DNA of 64,000 nucleotides from Clostridiales bacterium NK3B98 (GTDB taxonomy: Bacteria; Bacillota; Clostridia; Oscillospirales; Oscillospiraceae), in NCBI GenBank assembly GCA_000421005.1, contig ATWA01000008.1, positions 1-64,000 on the forward strand. The letters run 5' to 3'. Made by a program: the position numbers and the translations under genes. Of the stretch, positions 9,126 through 18,586 are shown in pieces. Below the pieces are notes generated by a model. That model was given only the letters and a program-made list of their open reading frames with translations. It did no database searches and had not been told where the DNA came from. How positions within the stretch are numbered: the stretch's first letter is position 1; each line of letters opens with the position of its first letter.

Positions 9126-10049
9126 ATGAAAATAAATCTGAAATGGATCCTGCTGACGCTGGCGCTGGCACTTTTGGTCGGTTGCGGAAAGACTGCCTCT
9201 GTCCCGGTACAGGAGGAGCAGCCAGAGGAAGCTCAGGCAGAGCAGATTCAGCCCCCCGCCCCTTCTGACGAGGATTTGCAGCAGCAGGCGTTCCAGCAGG
9301 CGCAGCAGGCGGAGGAGGATGCCCGCCAGAGCCAGAGCGAGGAGGAGGCGGAGAAAGAACCCGTTGTCCCGGAGGTTCCGCCCCGGCTGGTGTGCATCGA
9401 CCCGGGTCATCAAAGCCACGGCAACAGCGACAAGGAGCCCAACGGTCCCGGCTCCTCTACCATGAAGGCGAAGGTGACCGGCGGTGCCCGGGGAGTGTCC
9501 ACCGGGAAATATGAATATGCGCTGAATCTGGAAGTATCCCTGAAGCTGCGGGATGAGCTGGAGAGCAGAGGCTACGAAGTGGTGATGGTGCGCACCGAAA
9601 ACGATGTGGACATCAGCAATGTGGAGCGCTCTCAGGTGGCAAATGAGGCGGGCGCGGATGCCTTTATCCGGATCCACGCCAACGGATCGGAAAATTCCTC
9701 TGTCAACGGTGCCATGACCATCTGCATGACCCCCTCCAATCCCTACAACAGCGAGCTGTACCAGTCCTCCCGTGCCCTGTCTGATGCGGTTTTGGACGCA
9801 CTGGTGGAGGCTACCGGCTGCAAGCGGGAGCGGGTGTGGGAAACGGACACCATGACCGGCATCAACTGGTGTCAGGTACCGGTGACCATTGTGGAGATGG
9901 GCTATCTGTCCAACCCGGAAGAGGATGAGCGCATGAGTACAGAATCCTATCAGCAGGAGATCGTCACCGGAATTGCCAACGGAATTGACAACTATTTTCA
10001 ATCCCTTCCCCAGGACGCTGACGGGGAAACATCTGATACCCAGTCATAA
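9126..10049 (+). CDS. Lipoprotein N-acetylmuramoyl-L-alanine amidase (Amidase_3)
   Basis: Zinc amidase of 307 residues that cleaves the bond between MurNAc and the stem peptide. The N-terminus is a lipoprotein signal with lipobox LVGC (Cys20), so the enzyme is tethered outside the membrane. A Glu/Gln-rich linker (about residues 25-85) precedes the catalytic domain. That domain shows IDPGHQ (zinc His), a Glu in GKYEYALNLE, RIHANG (second zinc His) and VEMGYLSNPEED (catalytic Glu). GGAGG lies 9 nt upstream of the ATG. It is the first gene of an operon with the giant helicase-like protein, which starts 15 nt after it, and the HD protein. Confidence 0.92.
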   Translation: MKINLKWILLTLALALLVGCGKTASVPVQEEQPEEAQAEQIQPPAPSDEDLQQQAFQQAQQAEEDARQSQSEEEAEKEPVVPEVPPRLVCIDPGHQSHGNSDKEPNGPGSSTMKAKVTGGARGVSTGKYEYALNLEVSLKLRDELESRGYEVVMVRTENDVDISNVERSQVANEAGADAFIRIHANGSENSSVNGAMTICMTPSNPYNSELYQSSRALSDAVLDALVEATGCKRERVWETDTMTGINWCQVPVTIVEMGYLSNPEEDERMSTESYQQEIVTGIANGIDNYFQSLPQDADGETSDTQS

Positions 10050-10064
10050 CCGAAGGAGCAGAGC

Positions 10065-13000
10065 ATGGACAACGCAACTTTGAACGATATTCACTCCATC
10101 CAAATGGAGAGCAGTTTGGTGCAAATGACACAGGCAGAGGGTCTTTGTGCCCTCACGCAGCCTTCCATTTCCGAATTATGCACCGCACTGGATCACGGAA
10201 TGAGCATTCCCCTCTCCTCCACGGAGGATTCCGGCCGCCCCGGCACAGCCGTGGCAGAGCTGACCCGGGGCGCTCTGGACGAGACGCTGCATTTTCTGTT
10301 CGATGCCCAGCAGCAGGAACAGTTGATGCAGGGAGTGGATACCCTGTGTCTTGCCATGGGCCGTCTCAGCAGACCGGGACTGGTGTCAGGACCACTGATG
10401 CTGCGCCCGGTGCGCCTGCGCAAAAGCGAGCAGGGATGGCTGCTGTTGCCCTCGGGCTTGGGGCAAAAGCGAAACGCCCCGCTTCTGCGCGCCTTTACCC
10501 CCGACTCGCCGGAGGGGGGCTGGGCTGACGGCTTTGAAGCCTTCTACGCGCAGTTGAACAATCTGACAGAAACCCGGGGAGATTGGAGCTGCACCCAGGA
10601 GCTTTGGCTGGGACGTTTTCCCTATGCGCTTCTGGATATGGAGGACCGCCTGTCTGACACTCCCTGCGCAGGCAGCGCATGGGACGCATTGGAAAAAGGG
10701 GAACTGCCCGACGCCCCCGCCCTTGCCCCGGAGGACTGCTCCGGAGAGGAAAATCTGCTCGCCCCCATGGAGCTGAGCGCCCAGCAGATGACCGCCCTGC
10801 GCCGGCTTCACGGCAAAGGCAGTCTGCTGGTCAAGGGCAGCGTGGGCACCGGAAAGACCCAGCTTGCCGCCGCCCTGGTGGCCAATGCCATGGGTGAGCG
10901 GCAGCGGGTGCTGTTCGTCTCCCCCGCTCAGAAGGATCGGGAGGGCATTCTGGAGCGGATGCAATCGCTGGGACTGGACGGGATGTGTCTCCCCCTCTCC
11001 GGCAGTGGAGACCAGCGGCAGGAGATCCTCCACCGTTTCAATCTCTCCGCTCAACTGCGCCCCTCCACTTCTTCCGAGGACTATTTCTCCCTTGCGTCTG
11101 ATGACCGGAATCTGGCCAATCAGTTGGATGTTTATGCCCGTCTGATTCACCGCCCCTGTGCCTGCGGGATGACCCTGTTTGACCTGATTCGCTCCTATCT
11201 GGAATATCAGGATGCGGAGGGACACATCCCTATCCCGGAGAGCTATCAGGATCAGCTTACCCCAAAGGGGCTTCAGGAGCGTCTGGACTGCGCCGATGAG
11301 CTGCACCGGCTTGCCGGAGAGGTGAAGCGCCCATGGGCACATCCTCTGCGTGCCATGCGCATCACCCAGGCAACACAGGAGAATATTGATGCGCTGCCTC
11401 AGGCAGTCAGCGAGCTTCAGGACGCTGCGCAGCGGCTGCGGCAGTCCGAGGGTGCCTGGCTGGAATACACCGGTATGTCCCCGGCTGAAATGCGGGGCGA
11501 TTGGAGCCAACTGAATCAGGTGGCCCGGCTGCTTTTGCAGTGGAGGGATTTGCCGGATACATGGAAGGCTTCTCCCCGTATTCCCATGCTGGCAGAGGCA
11601 GTCAATGAATTGAAAAGCCGCAACCAGCTCATGCACGATCTCCACCAGCAAATCGATCAGGCATGGGGAACCAGAGTGCTCTCTCTGGACGCAATTGAAC
11701 TGGAAAAGCAGTGGCGCTACTACCAGTCTGATTGGATTTTGCCCTTAGACGCAGACCGGGAGAGTGCGCTGCGCCGTCTGCTGGCCGAAGCTAACGCCGT
11801 GTTGAGCAGTCTGGAACAGTTGGGCGTCCGCTGGTCCAAGATGGTGAATATGTCGCCCCCCACCTCCCGGGACAGTTGGGAGCGCTGCTGCGAGGTGGCA
11901 GCGGAGCTGGCCCGTTGGAAGGAGATTCCCCGGGAGTGGAGCTCCTGCGACAATCTCAGCGGCCTTCTCTGGGACGTGGGCGAACTGATTACCGTTGGCC
12001 GCAAAGCGAAAGAGAGCAAGGATGTTCTGCTTCGCAACTGGACGGATGAAATCTTCTCTCTGGACGGACATTCCATGCTGGAGCAGTGGAAGCATGTAGG
12101 CGGCGCCTGGGGTCTGGGGCTGCTGCGCCTGCAAAATGAGATCCGTGTGGCAATGGAGCCTATGTGCAAGACCAAAGCCACAACCGATCTCATTGAGTCC
12201 AGTCTCCGCTGGCTGGCGGACTATCAGGACGAGCTGCGTCAGTGCGAGGTGATCTATCACCGCTGGGAGCGGGAGCTGAAGGACGTCTACCGCAGGGAGG
12301 ATACCGTGTGGGTATGGCTGGAAACCGCCCGGCGGGTGGCAGAGGAGAGCCGGGACTGGCTCACCGAGCTCACCGGAAGCAACGATTTTCTCCACAATTA
12401 CGGCAGCGACGAGGCAATTGTCAGCTGCGCTGCCCAGCTTCAGGCACAGTGGGAGCGCTCCTGGGAGGTGCTGGGCAAGCTGGACGTCATGCTCAACCGC
12501 ACCAGCCAGTCCGAGGGCACCAACTGGATTGCCGAGCGCCGGGCGGACTGCCGGCGTCTGCGCAATCTTTTGACCATTCGTTTGCAGCTCGCCTCGCTGG
12601 TAAGCGCACCCATTCCCATGGATCAGACGACGGCCATATTGGGCGCTCTGGCGGAGTATCAGCGTCAGGAAGAAGCGTTGGACAATCTCACCCAGCGCTG
12701 GAGCGAGGAGCTGGACGGGCTCTATCAGGGAGAGGAAACCCAGTGGGAGGAGCTGCAAGCGATGGCCGGGCGTGCCGTCGCCTCAGACGAACAGATTTCT
12801 CAGTTTACCGGAGATCTGATGCTGCGCTCCCGGCTGGCTTGTGACGAGCAGGCCATGGAGGCAGCACAGACGCTGGCCGACGCCTTTGATGACGTGACAC
12901 AGTCGGAGCGCTGGCTGACCGATGCCTTTGCCGTCCCCTTCAGCACCTCCACCGGCTCATGGCTGGACCAGCTTTGTGAAAACGCCGACCTGCTGCTGGA

Positions 13001-15200
13001 GCAGCGGGAGGTTCTGCCCGTCTGGACAGAGTGGATTCTCCAGCGGCAGAAGGCCGAGTCGCTGGGGCTCAGGGCATTTGCCGCCCGATACGATCAGGCC
13101 AATACAGACACCGATCTGCCCCGGCTGTTCCGCAAGAGCATCTACCGCTGGGCGCTGATGAACGAGCTGAACCGTCAGCCGCAGCGTTTCTCCTCCGTTC
13201 AGTTCAACGACACCTTACGCAAATATACCCGGACACACCGGCTCTACTTACAGCGTACCCGGGAGGAGCTGTTCCATCTGGGCTGCTCCTACGCCGTGCG
13301 GGCACTGAGAGCCCCCGAGTACCAATCTGAGGTAGCCCTGCTGCGTCAGGCCAACAAAACCGGCGCGCTGGAAAGCACCGCTCCGGAGCTGCTGGACTCC
13401 CTGCCCGGGCTGCTGGGGCAATGCTTCCCCTGTGTCATTGCCGATCCGCTGGATGCCATGCGCTTCTTCCGCAGCGGGCGTAAGCCTCCCTTTGACTATG
13501 TGATTCTTTCATCCGCACCCCGTATCCCTGACCCGCTGGGCAGGTATCTGCTGGGGCTGGGAAATACCGCTCTGGTGATGAGCGGCAATGAGACAGCCGC
13601 CTCCGCCTTTCCCGGAGCGCAGCAGAGCATTTGGCAGACCTGTGCAAACGGTAACTGGCCTGTGCTCACCCTTTCCACCTGTTACCTTCCCCGTCCCGCC
13701 GCGCTTCACTGGCTGGATCAGGTCGCCTATGGAACCCAGACGCTGCCCACCGCTCAACCGCCCCGTCCCTGTATGGTCTGCAAGACGGTGGTAGGACGGC
13801 TGGAAGGGGATGTGAACATTCCGGAAGCGGATGCCATTGTGTCCTCTGTGGAGCAGGCGCTGGAACACGGATGGTCTTCCTTCGCCGTAGTGGCAATGAG
13901 CCTGTCTCAGCGCAGCTTTCTTCGCTCCCGGATGTCACAGGCCGCCCGCACCGGCAATCAGGCGTTGGCAGACGTGCCGGTACTCATTCCGGAGGAAGTG
14001 CGTCCGGGCGGCTGGGACACCGTACTACTCTCCCTTGGCGTTGCCCCGGACCGGAAAGAACAGTTCCAGGCAGCCAAACGCATGGCAGCGGCCTGGGATG
14101 GCTGGTACCATCTCTCCCGTGCCATCGCCGGAGCGCGGGAACGGGTTCTGGTCTTTTCCTCGCTGGACAAACAGGATTGGCCGCAGCTCCGTTCGGTATC
14201 CCCCCAGTTGGTCACGCTGCTGGAGCATCTGGAGCAGCCTGACCAGTTGACCATCCCCCTCACCCCCTCCAACCAGATTCAGGAGGAGCTGTGTGAGGCA
14301 CTGAACCGGGCAGGCTATGTGGCCACTGCCGGACCTCTGCCGGTGTCGGTACAGGTTTCCCTGCGCCGGCACCCTGACGTGCCTCTGCTGGGCATCCTGT
14401 TGGATGACGACACCTATGCCTCCCTGATCCGCACCCCGGAGCGGGAATATGACCGCACCCAGTTGTTGCAGCACAGGGGCTGGCGGCTTTGCCGTGTGTG
14501 GGCCATGGACTGGTGGCGCAGCCGCCGGGATGTGGTGGACGGGGTGTGCCGTCTGATTGAGCGGATTCAGGCCGCCCCTGCACCGGCAATCAAAGCCGCC
14601 CCTGCCGCACCCGCAAAAGCGGACGCCCCCCAGCTGCCCCTCTACCAGCCGGCGCAGCTCTCTGTCATCGGTATCCGTTCCGGGGAGTTTTCCAGTCCCG
14701 CCTTCCGGGCCAGAGTGACACGGGTTGCAGACGAGATTTTACAGCAGGAGTCCCCCATCTCCGAATCTCAGCTCACCAACCATCTGCTCACCGCCTTTGG
14801 GCTGGACGCCTATGACCCCCAGCTTCGTCAGGTGTGCAGACGGATGTGGGACGCTCTGGGTCTGCGTGTAACCCGTGAGGATGCGCTGCGTTTCCTCTGG
14901 ACTGCGGCTCAGGACCCTGACCGCTGGCGTGGCTGCCGCCGCAGCGGCGAAGGGGAGCATTACCGTGCCCCCTCGGACGTGTCCGCTCAGGAGAGCGCCA
15001 ACGCCGCCTGCTTTGTGCTGGCGCAGCACACCACCCTCACCCCCCGCTCTCTGGCTCGGGAGACCGCCCGGGTATTGGGCTACGACCCTGACCAGAACGA
15101 CGCACTGGACTGCGGCCGCCGGGGTGTGGAACACGCCCTGTTTTTGGGTCGAATTATGGAGACGGTCACCGGAAGCCTGATTCAGGGCGTGCGGAAGTAA
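10065..15200 (+). CDS. Giant degenerate helicase/nuclease-like protein (COG1112/Hhe-like, DUF3320-like C-terminus)
   Basis: Protein of 1711 residues whose order of parts matches the large superfamily-1 helicases related to the DUF4011-helicase-Vsr (Hhe) antiphage proteins. Walker A GSVGTGKT is at 258-265. About 880 residues of Trp-rich helical repeats (pattern W..LP..W) follow. The second RecA domain begins with FDYVILSSAP (1143-1152). A motif-VI-like SRAIAGARERVLVF lies near 1349, a Vsr/DUF559-like fold near 1441-1480 (ILLDDDTYA, then GWRLCRVWAMDWW), and a DUF3320-like segment near 1540-1610. Walker B, where relatives have DEAS, reads SSAP. The expected QGDE reads RPGG, TRAR reads AGAR, and the nuclease Glu is Leu, so it probably neither unwinds nor cuts. 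AAGGAG precedes the ATG. It lies between housekeeping-type genes, not in a defence island. Family assignment is by eye. Confidence 0.7.
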   Translation: MDNATLNDIHSIQMESSLVQMTQAEGLCALTQPSISELCTALDHGMSIPLSSTEDSGRPGTAVAELTRGALDETLHFLFDAQQQEQLMQGVDTLCLAMGRLSRPGLVSGPLMLRPVRLRKSEQGWLLLPSGLGQKRNAPLLRAFTPDSPEGGWADGFEAFYAQLNNLTETRGDWSCTQELWLGRFPYALLDMEDRLSDTPCAGSAWDALEKGELPDAPALAPEDCSGEENLLAPMELSAQQMTALRRLHGKGSLLVKGSVGTGKTQLAAALVANAMGERQRVLFVSPAQKDREGILERMQSLGLDGMCLPLSGSGDQRQEILHRFNLSAQLRPSTSSEDYFSLASDDRNLANQLDVYARLIHRPCACGMTLFDLIRSYLEYQDAEGHIPIPESYQDQLTPKGLQERLDCADELHRLAGEVKRPWAHPLRAMRITQATQENIDALPQAVSELQDAAQRLRQSEGAWLEYTGMSPAEMRGDWSQLNQVARLLLQWRDLPDTWKASPRIPMLAEAVNELKSRNQLMHDLHQQIDQAWGTRVLSLDAIELEKQWRYYQSDWILPLDADRESALRRLLAEANAVLSSLEQLGVRWSKMVNMSPPTSRDSWERCCEVAAELARWKEIPREWSSCDNLSGLLWDVGELITVGRKAKESKDVLLRNWTDEIFSLDGHSMLEQWKHVGGAWGLGLLRLQNEIRVAMEPMCKTKATTDLIESSLRWLADYQDELRQCEVIYHRWERELKDVYRREDTVWVWLETARRVAEESRDWLTELTGSNDFLHNYGSDEAIVSCAAQLQAQWERSWEVLGKLDVMLNRTSQSEGTNWIAERRADCRRLRNLLTIRLQLASLVSAPIPMDQTTAILGALAEYQRQEEALDNLTQRWSEELDGLYQGEETQWEELQAMAGRAVASDEQISQFTGDLMLRSRLACDEQAMEAAQTLADAFDDVTQSERWLTDAFAVPFSTSTGSWLDQLCENADLLLEQREVLPVWTEWILQRQKAESLGLRAFAARYDQANTDTDLPRLFRKSIYRWALMNELNRQPQRFSSVQFNDTLRKYTRTHRLYLQRTREELFHLGCSYAVRALRAPEYQSEVALLRQANKTGALESTAPELLDSLPGLLGQCFPCVIADPLDAMRFFRSGRKPPFDYVILSSAPRIPDPLGRYLLGLGNTALVMSGNETAASAFPGAQQSIWQTCANGNWPVLTLSTCYLPRPAALHWLDQVAYGTQTLPTAQPPRPCMVCKTVVGRLEGDVNIPEADAIVSSVEQALEHGWSSFAVVAMSLSQRSFLRSRMSQAARTGNQALADVPVLIPEEVRPGGWDTVLLSLGVAPDRKEQFQAAKRMAAAWDGWYHLSRAIAGARERVLVFSSLDKQDWPQLRSVSPQLVTLLEHLEQPDQLTIPLTPSNQIQEELCEALNRAGYVATAGPLPVSVQVSLRRHPDVPLLGILLDDDTYASLIRTPEREYDRTQLLQHRGWRLCRVWAMDWWRSRRDVVDGVCRLIERIQAAPAPAIKAAPAAPAKADAPQLPLYQPAQLSVIGIRSGEFSSPAFRARVTRVADEILQQESPISESQLTNHLLTAFGLDAYDPQLRQVCRRMWDALGLRVTREDALRFLWTAAQDPDRWRGCRRSGEGEHYRAPSDVSAQESANAACFVLAQHTTLTPRSLARETARVLGYDPDQNDALDCGRRGVEHALFLGRIMETVTGSLIQGVRK

Positions 15201-15210
15201 AGGAGGAGCC

Positions 15211-15792
15211 ATGTCCTGCAAGGAAGAATTTATCGAGATTTTTCAGCAGAACATCACCCGCAAGGGCGCTGATGCGCTGCTGGACTATCTCACCAACAAA
15301 AGCGACTTTTTCACTGCCCCTGCCTCCGCCCGCTATCACGGCGCTTACGAGGGCGGTCTGTGCGAACACAGCCTGAACGTGTACCACTGTCTGGTGGACT
15401 ACCTTGCCAGAGAGCGGGTCAACGAGCTGTACGGTCTGGAATACTCGGACGAAACCGTGGCGCTGGTGGCGCTGCTCCACGACGTGTGCAAAGCGGGGTG
15501 CTACAAAAAGACCTTCCGCAATGTGAAGGGGGAGGACGGTCAGTGGACGAAAGTCCCCTCCTACCAGTTTGAAGACCCCCTCCCCTACGGACACGGAGAG
15601 AAGAGCGTGTACATCGTCAACGGCTACCTTCGGCTCTCCCGGGAGGAGGCGTTCGCCATCCGCTACCATATGGGCTTCTCCGGAAACGAGGACAAGGGCA
15701 GCGTGGGCAAGGCGTTTCAGATGTTCCCGCTGGCGTTTGCCCTGTCTGTGGCGGATATGGAGGCCACCTATTTTCTGGAAGGGGATAATTGA
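15211..15792 (+). CDS. HD domain phosphohydrolase
   Basis: Cytoplasmic metal-dependent phosphohydrolase of 193 residues with a single HD domain. The ligands appear as CEHS near residue 52, LLHDVCKAG near 90, HGEKS near 130, RYHMGFS near 151 and ADMEATYF near the C-terminus. The fold resembles HD nucleases/nucleotidases of the YhaM type, but the OB domain is absent and the substrate cannot be told. AAAGGAGG lies 7 nt before the ATG. It begins 10 nt after the giant helicase-like gene and ends the three-gene operon. Confidence 0.85.
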   Translation: MSCKEEFIEIFQQNITRKGADALLDYLTNKSDFFTAPASARYHGAYEGGLCEHSLNVYHCLVDYLARERVNELYGLEYSDETVALVALLHDVCKAGCYKKTFRNVKGEDGQWTKVPSYQFEDPLPYGHGEKSVYIVNGYLRLSREEAFAIRYHMGFSGNEDKGSVGKAFQMFPLAFALSVADMEATYFLEGDN

Positions 15793-15796
15793 ACAT

Positions 15797-15830
15797 AAAA
15801 AGGCGGGCGGCAGCAAACCGCTCGCCTTTT
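15797..15830 (+). terminator. Terminator of the amidase operon
   Basis: AAAAGGCGgGCGG and CCGCtCGCCTTTT pair with one mismatch and end in a T-run, a few bases after the stop of the HD gene. Confidence 0.85.
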
Positions 15831-16160
15831 CCTATTCTTCGATAAAATGAGCGCCTCCCAGCCGGGAGGCGCTCGAAATGCTTCATTGAGTAATATGGGT
15901 ATCCATTTGAGTCAACTTGTATAACAGCAATCATGTACGAAATACCAGAAAACCATCAGAAAATGATAATCTTGCGTACGGGTCGGCGTCTCGACGACCC
16001 GTGTTGACTGCAAGCTTTTGCTGGTCGGCATACGGGACGTCGGGCAAGGAGCCGCCATGCGGCGGGAGTACCCCGAAGAGGGCAGACGCCGTCCTGTACA
16101 CGCCTAATACCGTACCCTTTCTGCTATTTTATCCAACTGACTTATCTGGATAACTATATA
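15831..16160. other. Intergenic region with hairpins, no gene seen
   Basis: It contains a perfect hairpin GAGCGCCTCCC/GGGAGGCGCTC (15849-15874) and a second inverted repeat ACGGGTCG/CGACCCGT (15978-16002). A 78-codon open frame (15917-16153) has no ribosome binding site and no recognisable protein pattern. The region separates convergent operons and probably holds the 3' end of the gdhA transcript. Confidence 0.5.
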
Positions 16161-17744
<1,584 letters not shown>

Positions 17745-17833
17745 TCATCCATCATTTTCATCATTCCGATAGCGCAGCAAAGCAGCAGCATTTTGGCCGC
17801 AGAAACTTTTTGAAATATTTTTTCAAAAAACTG

Positions 17834-17862
17834 TTGACAAATACCATCCGCCGTGGTAATAT
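17834..17862 (+). promoter_or_regulatory. Strong promoter of a small transcript
   Basis: Consensus TTGACA (17834-17839), a 17-bp spacer and TAATAT (17857-17862). Just upstream is an AT-rich inverted repeat TTTTTGAAA/TTTCAAAAA, which may be an UP-like or operator sequence. Confidence 0.75.
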
Positions 17863-17890
17863 AATCTCACAAACAGAAAGGGTGATTCCA

Positions 17891-17917
17891 ATGTACAGGA
17901 AGTACACCGACGGTTGA
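17891..17917 (+). CDS. Possible 8-residue micropeptide (MYRKYTDG)
   Basis: ATG at 17891 is 5-10 nt after AAAGGGTGAT, a plausible ribosome binding site, and the frame stops at TGA after eight codons. The start codon lies beside a small hairpin. It could be a leader peptide, a micropeptide, or chance. No function is suggested by the sequence. Confidence 0.3.
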   Translation: MYRKYTDG

Positions 17918-18010
17918 GATGCCTTTCTCTCCGCGGAGTGATTCAACTAGGATTTCTGAAATCTGCAGAAAGAGAGGTTACGAGCAAATGGTAGAGCCCA
18001 AGGAAGTTGG

Positions 18011-18058
18011 CTGAACTCCTGTTCTGAAGTCGAGATTGGAACAGGAGTTCAGCTTTTT
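18011..18058. terminator. 14-bp perfect-stem terminator
   Basis: CTGAACTCCTGTTC (18011-18024) pairs fully with GAACAGGAGTTCAG (18039-18052) and is followed by CTTTTTTC. It ends the small plus-strand transcript. The stop codon of the convergent GIY-YIG gene lies inside the right arm. Confidence 0.92.
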
Positions 18059-18315
18059 TCTGTCTGTCCGCCCTTCTGCTGACAGATCAGCCCTTCCTTT
18101 TCGCCCCGCCTCAGCTTTTTGATGGCAGCCTCCCGTTTCAGCGCCCCGCTCCAGCTTTGCGCCTGCTCCGTATAGACCAGCTCCACCGGTCTGCGGCTGC
18201 GGGTATATTTTGCGCCTGTTCCCCGGTTGTGCTGGGCAAGACGGCGCTGGGGATATGTGGTGCTGCCGGTATACAGGGTGCCGTCGGCGCAGCGGAGGAT
18301 ATACACATAATACAA
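18049..18315 (-). CDS. GIY-YIG endonuclease domain protein (UPF0213 type)
   Basis: Small protein of 88 residues containing a lone GIY-YIG domain. It opens with YYVYILRCADGTLYTGST, the GIY...YIG core, followed by NRGTGAKYT and a basic tail with the Glu region KREAAIKKL. Members of this short family resemble the UvrC/Slx1 nuclease fold; their natural substrate is not known. The start codon appears to be TTG, since the family motif begins at residue 2 and AGGGGGCAGG lies just upstream. The C-terminal codons overlap a terminator stem shared with the opposite strand. Confidence 0.85.
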   Translation of the reverse strand: MYYVYILRCADGTLYTGSTTYPQRRLAQHNRGTGAKYTRSRRPVELVYTEQAQSWSGALKREAAIKKLRRGEKEGLICQQKGGQTEKS

Positions 18316-18480
18316 AGCACCTGCCCCCTTTCTCTGCTATCTTACCCTGTTTCCCCTGCCTTCGCAACAATGAGCTGATAAAATGAACCTCCGGCGGGCA
18401 GGAGACGGTTTTCCTGCCGCCCGCTACGGCGCTGCGGCGCAGATATTACGGAATTATTGCCCCACTCCCTGCAACTCCCC
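18316..18480. other. Intergenic region, hairpin only
   Basis: The only structure seen is GGCGGGCAGGA paired with TCCTGCCGCCC around 18393-18424, with no T-run. No gene is evident before the glycogen operon promoter. Confidence 0.4.
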
Positions 18481-18509
18481 TTGACGCTGACAGGTTTCTA
18501 TTGTATAAT
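18481..18509 (+). promoter_or_regulatory. Promoter of the glycogen operon
   Basis: TTGACG (18481-18486) and a perfect TATAAT (18504-18509) with a 17-bp spacer, 77 bp before the glgB-like start. Confidence 0.8.
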
Positions 18510-18586
18510 TCTCACGAACGAGTAATTGCTTTCACAAAAGTTGATAGGCAATAGGTTTTGTGGTTTGTTTGGAAGGAGTGGGTAGC

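Larger units (their letters stand above)
17869..18058 (+). ncRNA. Short structured transcript of unknown class
   Basis: The stretch from a consensus promoter to a 14-bp terminator stem gives a transcript of about 190 nt. It could fold into small hairpins: TGTAC-aggaa-GTACA (17892-17906), GTTGA with TCAAC across about 30 nt, and TTTCTG-aaatctg-CAGAAA (around 17953-17971). It carries an 8-codon open frame. It matches no riboswitch or T-box signature that I recognise, and the gene downstream is on the other strand, so it may be a free small RNA or a micropeptide mRNA. The 5' end is inferred from the promoter. Confidence 0.45.

Noticed and set aside
15917-16153. 78-codon open frame between the HD gene and gdhA
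   Set aside because: No ribosome binding site, hairpins within it, and no protein-like pattern.
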